Part shown: piece after piece, positions 57,944 through 64,000 of the stretch
Numbering within the stretch: position 1 is the first letter of the stretch
How the letters are laid out: the number at the start of each line of letters is the position of its first letter
From: Episyrphus balteatus
Lineage: Eukaryota > Arthropoda > Insecta > Diptera > Syrphidae
Length of the DNA stretch: 64,000 bases
Reading direction: 5' to 3'
Assembly (NCBI RefSeq): GCF_945859705.1
Contig: NC_079136.1
Coordinates: forward strand, 116,247,028-116,311,027
Notes under the pieces: model-generated
The model's input: the letters and a program-made list of their open reading frames with translations, nothing else
What the model was told of the DNA's origin: nothing
Database searches by the model: none
Program-made: the position numbers and the translations under genes

Positions 57944-58286
57944 GGTGATTTTAACGAATCAACTTGTGATTTTACCAAAGCGATCCGTGATTTTATAGGT
58001 AAAACCTGTGATTAAACCAGGGCAACCCGTGATTTTACCGAGAAACTCGTGCTTTCACCTGAACAAACCGTGATTTTTTCAGACCCGTGATTTTACCGAT
58101 GAAACTTATGATTTTATAGCATCAACTCGTGATTTTAGCGGAACAACCCGTGAATTTATAGAGACAGCTCATGATTTTACCGAGTAAATTCGTGATTTTA
58201 CTGGGGTAACCCGTGATTTTAACAAGGCGAATCGTTATTTTACAAGTCACGATTTTATCGGAGCGATCCGTGATTTTAACGATTGA
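57944..58286 (+). repeat. 21-bp minisatellite (GTGATTTTACCGA...), about 16 units
   Basis: Sixteen or so diverged units of 21 bases, each built on CGTGATTTTACCGAAGCAAC. Two units are shortened (17 and 16 bases). The constant part is GTGATTTTA; the rest varies freely. Confidence 0.9.
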
Positions 58287-58394
58287 AATTCTTTTCTACC
58301 AAAGGGTAGGAAGCGACAATTAGAGGAAGTCACCTGTATCCTGTATATAACTGGAACGAAGAAAAACCGTCAAAACTAAAAACCTTTCATTCAA

Positions 58395-59468
58395 CACGCC
58401 GCGCGCCGCACGGTTGTCCAAAATGACTTATCTCGTTGCAAAAATCATAACTTTTGAACGGATTGAGGTAGCGGTACGGTTTTGTTTTTTAATTTGAAGG
58501 AAATTTCCAGGCCTGTTACACCAATGAATTTCAAGAAAATTGTTTTACAGGGTGTTTAGGAATCATCGACCGAAAACAGATTTTCTTAAAAAAAAAATAT
58601 TTAAATTAAACTTGGTATGCCATTTTGTAGAAATCACTAATCCACATCTAAAAAAAGTTGAGATAATATTTTTTCATGATATTACGATGATAGAGAATGC
58701 CAAAAAAGTTGGTCCCGGAAGTCCGTCTGTCTGTCTGTATAAGGATCTACAGCCTAAACGGATGGACCGATTGACTTCAAATTTGGTATGTAGCATTTTT
58801 TGGAGACCCTCCAGAGGGGTTTTTGGAATTAATTTTTTGGACCAAAAATAACGGTATACTTGTCATACATCAATTTCAGTAAAGTTGTAATTGCTCAAAA
58901 ACGGCTCCAACGATTTTGTTTAAAAAATTCAAATGTAAGTTTTAAGACAAGGTCTATCTTTTAATGAAAATTTTTTTTTTGGAAAATCATTATTAACGGT
59001 ACCTGCCATAGAAAGGTTTTTTTAAATCCGATATCTCCGAAACGGCTAATTCGATTTCAACGAAAGTTTTTGTAAGGAAGCACTTATATAACTCAAATAT
59101 AAGCCAAAAATAAAATTAAAAAAAAATAATTTTTGGATTTTTAAAAAAATTTTGAAAATTTTTTTTGAAAAATAAAATTTTCGAAAACGGGACATTGTAT
59201 TTTTTTGAAATTTTGTTTTTAGATGTGGATTAGTGATTTCTACAAAGTGGCATACCAATTTTAATTTAAACATTTTTTTTTTTAACAAAATCTGTTTTCG
59301 GCCTAAACACCGTGTAAAACAATTTTCTTGAAATTCATTGGTGTAACAGTCCTGGAAATTTCCTTCAAATTAAAAAAAAAAACTGTACCGCTACCTTAAT
59401 CCGTTCAAAAGTTATGATTTTTGCAACGAGATAAGTCATTTTGGACAACCGTGCGCTGCTCCGCCGTG
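58395..59468. mobile_element. 1.07-kb inverted-repeat unit enclosing a TCTG-type repeat
   Basis: Arms of about 265 bases (58395-58660 and 59220-59468) are reverse complements: CACGGTTGTCC, GACTTATCTCGTTGC, GTAATCCGTTC-type and TTGGTATGCCA-type landmarks are shared. The loop is copy 2 of the dispersed repeat at 21949-22935. No target duplication is evident. Confidence 0.7.
58650..59225 (+). repeat. TCTG-containing dispersed repeat, copy 2
   Basis: Matches 22010-22610 in order: GTCCCGGAAGTCCGTCTG, a shorter CTGT run, CCTAAACGGATGGACCGA, CCAGAGGGGTTTTTGGAATT, AAAACGGCTCCAACGATTTT. It lacks the left palindromic start seen at 21949. Confidence 0.75.
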
Positions 59469-59644
59469 TTTAATAACTGAGTCATGATTAGACCAATATT
59501 GTATGGAATTAATGCTTTTTATAAAGGAAAACCTTTTAATTAAAGCGAAAGTGATCACTTAAATTTGTAAATGGAGTCCCTTGAGCAAAACCTCAGCCTT
59601 TGACAACAGAGCAAATAGCAATTTTTCTCTCAAAATATAAATCA

Positions 59645-60665
59645 AATTAAATGGCGCCCAACGTTGATTTCCGTAGAGTTTTTGCTAACTTTCTTTTGAA
59701 CATTGCTAATATCTCACAGTAAAATACAATAATTTAAAATAATTTCTAAATTAATATCTTTAATATACAGGGTGTCCCAAAAGTCAACATCAAAACGAAA
59801 AGGGAAGGTGGTGACAGTTATCAGAAAAGTAATAAAACAAATCGTAACTATTTATTTTGTGAGTTATATAGACATTCGAAAACAAAAAATCGAAAAATGG
59901 TCACTCTGTAACTGTCATATGCCACGACTACAAATCTTAAGTTTTCTCAAAATATTATACTCATCTGCATCAATTTTAAGGAAAATATCACTTTTTTGTC
60001 CAACTAAGTACTTAAACATTTTATATGACCCTATTTCAATGGACTGTAGTGTAAAAAAAATTGGACTACGGAATTTTTGGGAAGTTATCTTAAAAGTAGG
60101 CGTGATCAATTGTCATTTAAAAACCGATAGAACATTGTTGAAAATATTCCATAAATAACGGAAATAAAAAATGTTTTTCTTAAAAAATCCGATTTTTTTA
60201 ATTAGGAAAATGTTCCATATTATTTAATTTTTGTACCCTTTAAGAACTGAATTTGTTTTTATCGCATTAGTAACGTTGAAATGCTACGAAATAGTTGGTA
60301 TGCTACCTTTTACCATTTAACTTACAAAATATATGACTACGATTTTTTTTTAACTATTTTTCTGATAACTGTGACCACCTACCCTTTCTACCGTTTTCGT
60401 TTTGACGTTGATTTTTGGGACACCCTATATGTACATATTCTGCTACGTCCTATGCACAAACAACATCGAAAACCCTAATTTTTTAAAAGAATAACAAACA
60501 TATATTTAATTGGCGCCCAACGTGAGTTAGTCGTAACATGTTTTAAGATTATGATTTTATTTATACGATTCCACTTCTTCAGCTTCTTGGTAAAAAAAAA
60601 TGCTTTTTTCAAAGAGATATTCTCAAAAATAAAATTCAATGAAATTAAATGGCGCCCAACGTGAA
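59645..60665 (+). repeat. Three TTAAATGGCGCCCAACGTG motifs (retroelement primer-site-like)
   Basis: At about 59650, 60505 and 60645 the sequence reads AAATGGCGCCCAACGTTG, TAATTGGCGCCCAACGTGAG and AAATGGCGCCCAACGTGAAT. TGGCGCCCAACGT is of the type found as tRNA primer-binding sites of LTR retroelements. Subtracting the insertion 59768-60427, spacings are about 195 and 140 bases. The flanking text before each (CTCAAAATATAAATCAAATT and similar) is also related. This suggests tandem remnants of LTR ends. Confidence 0.45.
59768..60427. mobile_element. 660-bp Tc1/mariner-type foldback element, TA TSD
   Basis: Left end CAGGGTGTCCCAAAAGTC; right end in reverse TAGGGTGTCCCAAAAATC. TA flanks both sides. 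The arms are related for about 120 bases, through AAAACGAAAA, GGTGGTGACAGTTATCAG and TTTTGT. It is the simple form of the element at 46156-48139. No coding capacity; the 128-residue plus frame and its minus-strand shadow have no domain. Confidence 0.82.
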
Positions 60666-60719
60666 TCCGAAACACATATTTACATTGTTATGGCCGCTTA
60701 AAGTTAAAAATTGACAAAT

Positions 60720-62607
60720 TCATGACTCCTGGGCTACTTTGCTTTGACCTTTGAATGTTTTTGTATAGTAAAACCGTCCTCAGTATTCGGAGGGGATTTA
60801 AGACAAAAGGTTTAATCTAATATTTTTCGATTATTTCATTATTTCAAAAAGTAAGCCAATAATTCATTATTTGACTGCAGCATAATCTCTTTAATAATAT
60901 TGGCTCACTTTTCAATCTCACAGCAGTCAATTTCTTTATAATGTAGAACATTGTTAAGAAACCATAAGTCCATAAGCCAATAAATTAGCAAAACTGCATT
61001 AAGCTCATAACTTTTTATAAATTTCCACCCAGAGTCCACTATAGACTACAATACGAATGCAGATTCATAACTCATTTCATTGTTTACTGATTGCATCAGA
61101 GAGGAAATTATTATATTTCATCTCATTTTTGTGTGGCACTTTTTGACCCCCGCTCTAGAAAATTCCAACTCACAAACCTCTTAAAAACACACTTGATCGC
61201 ATTCACCTGCTGGTGGTTGTGAAAATAGACAAAAAAAAGGACAAAAAATAAAAAAATCAGAATTTGTATGCCAAGTTTTTTTTTAAATATTAAGCGAGGT
61301 CATGTGGTTTGTCATCTCAAAATGTTGCTTCTTTCCTTCTCCTTCTTTCGTACAAAAACTGCATGCCCCATTGAATGGACAGTGCGGACATTTTAAGTGC
61401 CAGATGCAAAAATCTAAAAACCTACAAAAAATTATTAAAAAAAAAAAAAAATAAAAAGTAGAACGGACAGAGAAAAAAAAATTCACAAGACAGATAATAA
61501 TAAGCTGGATGACAACAGGAATATAAATAAAATTATAAATGTTATGTTGCTGCAGCAGAAGCAGCCACAGGATATAAAATAAAAAAAAAAAAAAAACTTA
61601 AAAAACCAACTAATGCTGCATGCATAACAGTCACAGAGCATTAAGCATCTAATGCACGTTTAATAAGCATTTTTTTCTCTCTTCTGTTGGCTATGCGATA
61701 GCATTGACACAGGGTGGTTGATGGATATAATACGTGTACAGTGCAGTTGAGGTTTATGCGGCGAATTCAATTTTCAAGATTAAATGTGATTTCATTGGAT
61801 TAAGTTGGTATATTTGGTGGGATTTTGAATATGAAAACAAATATTTGAAAAGCTTTTCAGTGATTTTTTATAGTGGATTACGTATTAAGAAAACACAGAC
61901 AATTAACTTAAAATACTTTCCATTTTTAAAATGCTTTCCATTTTTAAAATGCTTAGACATTTTTAATTGCGATTTGAATTCTATATAATGTTCGGGCTAT
62001 ACCAGCAGCTTCGTTAAGAATAGAAAAATAAAAATATGTTAGGTTATGGCTCCTTTCAACATTTTGTCAGGAGAAATGTTCTTATAGAATTGATAATTTC
62101 GTTAACAGCTTATTTTATTTTTTTACTTGCGATATAGGTACTATATGGCAAGTTTATTATAATAAGAATGCGAACTCAAAACTAACAATTACTCGTAAGA
62201 TAAAAAGTTTTCAATTTGTTTATTTGTAACTTTTATTATATTCATGTAATTAACAGACAATAAGTTTTGTTGATCTGATCTGTTCTGTTTTTATTATTAA
62301 TTAAAATCAATTTCTTTTTTTTTTTTTTTCAAATGGTCAGGTTCCCAAGGAAGTTCCCTATTAATACGTGACAGTGATACGAGTGCAGAAAATTAAAGAC
62401 TCTTAGGGAACCCGGCATCGAGAATATACAAATAATTCCTAAAAATATAACATCCTCCAGTAACAATACAACTCCTCAAGAAGAAACATCCTTCAGAAAT
62501 AATACTTCAAGAATAAGTGACGTGCAAGAATACGTTATAACTAAAATCAATGCTCAGGTAAAAACATTGAAATAACTAACTGAATTTTTCATTTTACAAA
62601 ATATATA
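60720..62607. other. Non-coding DNA, no gene recognised
   Basis: Contains an orphan left end of the TCTG-type repeat (ACTTGCGATATAGGTACTAT at about 62127). No gene or complete element is supported. Confidence 0.4.
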
Positions 62608-62771
62608 GGGGCCCTTCTATGTAACTCTGTTCTACTTTCGGATCTGTTTAGAAGCTACTTTCGATTTAAATTTTTATCCAAACTACATAATGTATCTGAA
62701 TCTTGCGAATACATTATAAAAATAAAAATTTGAACACTTATTGTAGAATCGAATTACATAGATGGGCCCCC
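62608..62771. mobile_element. 164-bp MITE-like unit with GGGGCCC ends
   Basis: GGGGCCCTTCTATGTAACTC at the left is matched at the right, in reverse, by GGGGGCCCATCTATGTAATTC-type sequence, with TTCTAC also shared. No clear target duplication. It is small and AT-rich inside. Confidence 0.5.
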
Positions 62772-63054
62772 GGACATAAATACTTTAAAAATATTCTTTT
62801 TTTATTAAAATACATTCCAATCCCACTACTTAAATTCTATATTAAAATTCAATAAATTAATTATTTCGCTTGTCTATGTTTTGAACTGTTAACTTTAAGT
62901 AAATTTTGTTAAGCTTGTAAATTAATGCATATATTTATTGTTTAAATAAAAAAAGAGATACAAATGAAATTTTATCTATATTTTTGAATGGAAAATGCGT
63001 AAATCTGAGAATTAGAATTTTGGAGTTATTTTGAAACTGTTGAACTCTTGTACC

Positions 63055-63404
63055 TTTGTGTCACACTATTATCGCGTTTGGGAACATCGAATCTGCTTTT
63101 TGAGGTAGACAAAATACACGTTCACAGAAAACGTATTGCGTAAGAAAATCCAAAACTAAACAAATCAAACACCAATTTTCTGAAATACAAATGTATTAAT
63201 CGTTTGTTAAAGCAATAAGTTTATTTGCCACAGTTAATTTATTGCTTTAACAAACGATCAATACATTTGTATTTCAGAAAATTGGTTTTTGATTTGTTTT
63301 AGTTTTGGATTTTTTTACGCAATACGTTTTCTATAAACGTGTATTTTGTCTACCCCAAAAAGCAGTATCGATGTTCCCAAACGCGAAGGTAGTGTGCCAC
63401 AAAC
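63055..63404. repeat. 350-bp palindrome
   Basis: Arms of about 165 bases are mirror images around about 63230: GCGTTTGGGAACATCGA, GTAGACAAAATACACGT, CCAAAACTAAACAAATC, TTCTGAAATACAAATG and TTGCTTTAACAAACGAT are all matched in reverse. The outermost part, TTTGTGTCACACTA on the left and TAGTGTGCCACAAACG on the right, resembles the GCCACAATCG...CAAACG landmarks of the neighbouring satellite. Confidence 0.85.
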
Positions 63405-63490
63405 GTATACCATACAAACGAACAAAATCATTTGATTCAAATGAGTTATTTGTTTGAATCAAACGAAATATATGGTCCCTTCAATTGCTC

Positions 63491-64000
63491 CTGTCCTGTG
63501 CCACAATCGCAAGATACGATTGCAACAAACGTAAGTATAAGGAAAACGAATTGTAGTTCCCTCCAAATACTATTGTTCTTTGCTACAATCGCAAAGATAC
63601 GATTGCAACAAACGTGAAATGGTTGTTTGCATCAAACGAACTGCATTTTAATGCTCTTTTTCTTTGCCACAATCGCAAAGATACGATTGCAACAAACGTG
63701 AAATGGTTGTTTGCATCAAACGAACTGCATTTTAATGCTCTTTTTCTTTACCACAATCGCAAAGATACGATTGCAACAAACGTGAAATGGTTGTTTGCAT
63801 CAAACGAACTGCATTTTAATGCTCTTTTTCTTTGCCACAATCGCAAAGATACGATTGCAACAAACGTGAAATGGTTGTTTGCATCAAACGAACTGCTTTT
63901 TAATGCTCTTTTTCTTTGCCACAATCGCAAAGATACGATTGCAACAAACGTGAAATGGTTGTTTGCATCAAACGAACTGCTTTTTAATGCTCTTTTTCTT
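63491..64000 (+). repeat. 84-bp satellite, at least six copies, running off the window
   Basis: The landmark GCCACAATCGCAAAGATACG starts at 63500, 63582, 63666, 63750, 63834 and 63918. After the first interval (82) the period is exactly 84. The last four units are almost identical and the first two are diverged. The unit contains GATACGATTGCAACAAACG and TTTGCATCAAACGAAC. As 84 is 28 codons, the minus strand stays open and gives a repetitive peptide; I do not call it a gene. Confidence 0.92.

Noticed and set aside
59772..60158. 128-residue frame inside a foldback element as a transposase candidate
   Set aside because: It has no DDE or helix-turn-helix pattern, and the element is an inverted repeat of a size typical of non-autonomous copies.
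63748..63930. Repetitive minus-strand frame RLWQRKRALK...
   Set aside because: The 84-bp satellite period is a multiple of three, so the frame stays open automatically.

Overview
The window is AT-rich eukaryotic nuclear DNA from an insect, most likely a fly (Diptera). The evidence is the mix of mobile elements: a CR1/jockey-type LINE, a Ty3/gypsy element, several hAT elements with 8-bp target duplications, and many Tc1/mariner-type foldback elements ending in CAGGGTGTCCCAAAAGT with TA duplications. I see no bacterial operon, no rRNA and no CRISPR array. I found no convincing host protein-coding exon, so the stretch is probably intergenic or a large intron filled by nested transposons and satellites. 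Most short reading frames are chance openings in AT-rich or tandem-repeat DNA. The species cannot be read from the sequence.

Layout. 1-2371: degenerate AATTAAG repeats, one tRNA-like relic, and the left arm of an inverted repeat. 2372-12853: a 10.5-kb hAT-ended unit with perfect 8-bp duplications. It contains a LINE (ORF1 and ORF2, 2645-6276), a very recent 464-bp duplication, and a 3-kb composite insert with a 474-bp tandem array, GAGCT-rich flanks and a 14-bp minisatellite. 12862-21780: old diverged repeats, a LINE C-terminal relic and otherwise nothing recognisable. 21780-24200: a diverged satellite of about 130 bp split by a TCTG-containing dispersed repeat. 25065-27959: a 2.9-kb foldback element in which each arm carries one copy of an unusual satellite-armed foldback family. 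27960-30400: no gene.

30400-36400 and 51290-55110 are two copies of one long non-coding dispersed repeat. The first is interrupted by a truncated gypsy gag-pol (32994-35153). The second is interrupted by a 1.08-kb near-perfect palindrome (52336-53412), and the first copy preserves its empty site. 39362-39763 is a small hAT MITE. 42277-45205 is a unit with 24-bp identical inverted ends and a smaller element nested inside. 46156-49076 is a stack of four DNA-transposon-type units, one inside another and one adjacent. 57944-58286 is a 21-bp minisatellite. 58395-59468 is an inverted-repeat unit. 59640-60665 has three retroelement primer-binding-site-like motifs around another foldback. 63055-64000 is a palindrome followed by an 84-bp satellite that runs off the window.

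The most interesting signal is the satellite-armed foldback family (25494-25998, 26608-27872 and a worn copy at 18230-18990). Its arms are built of 13-15-bp ATTCTGTA-type tandem repeats facing each other across a GTGCGCAC core. Two insertions sit in opposite arms of the same host palindrome, so each insertion has its own empty site in the other arm, giving direct evidence of 8-bp target duplication. No gene in the window supplies a transposase for this family or for any of the DNA elements.
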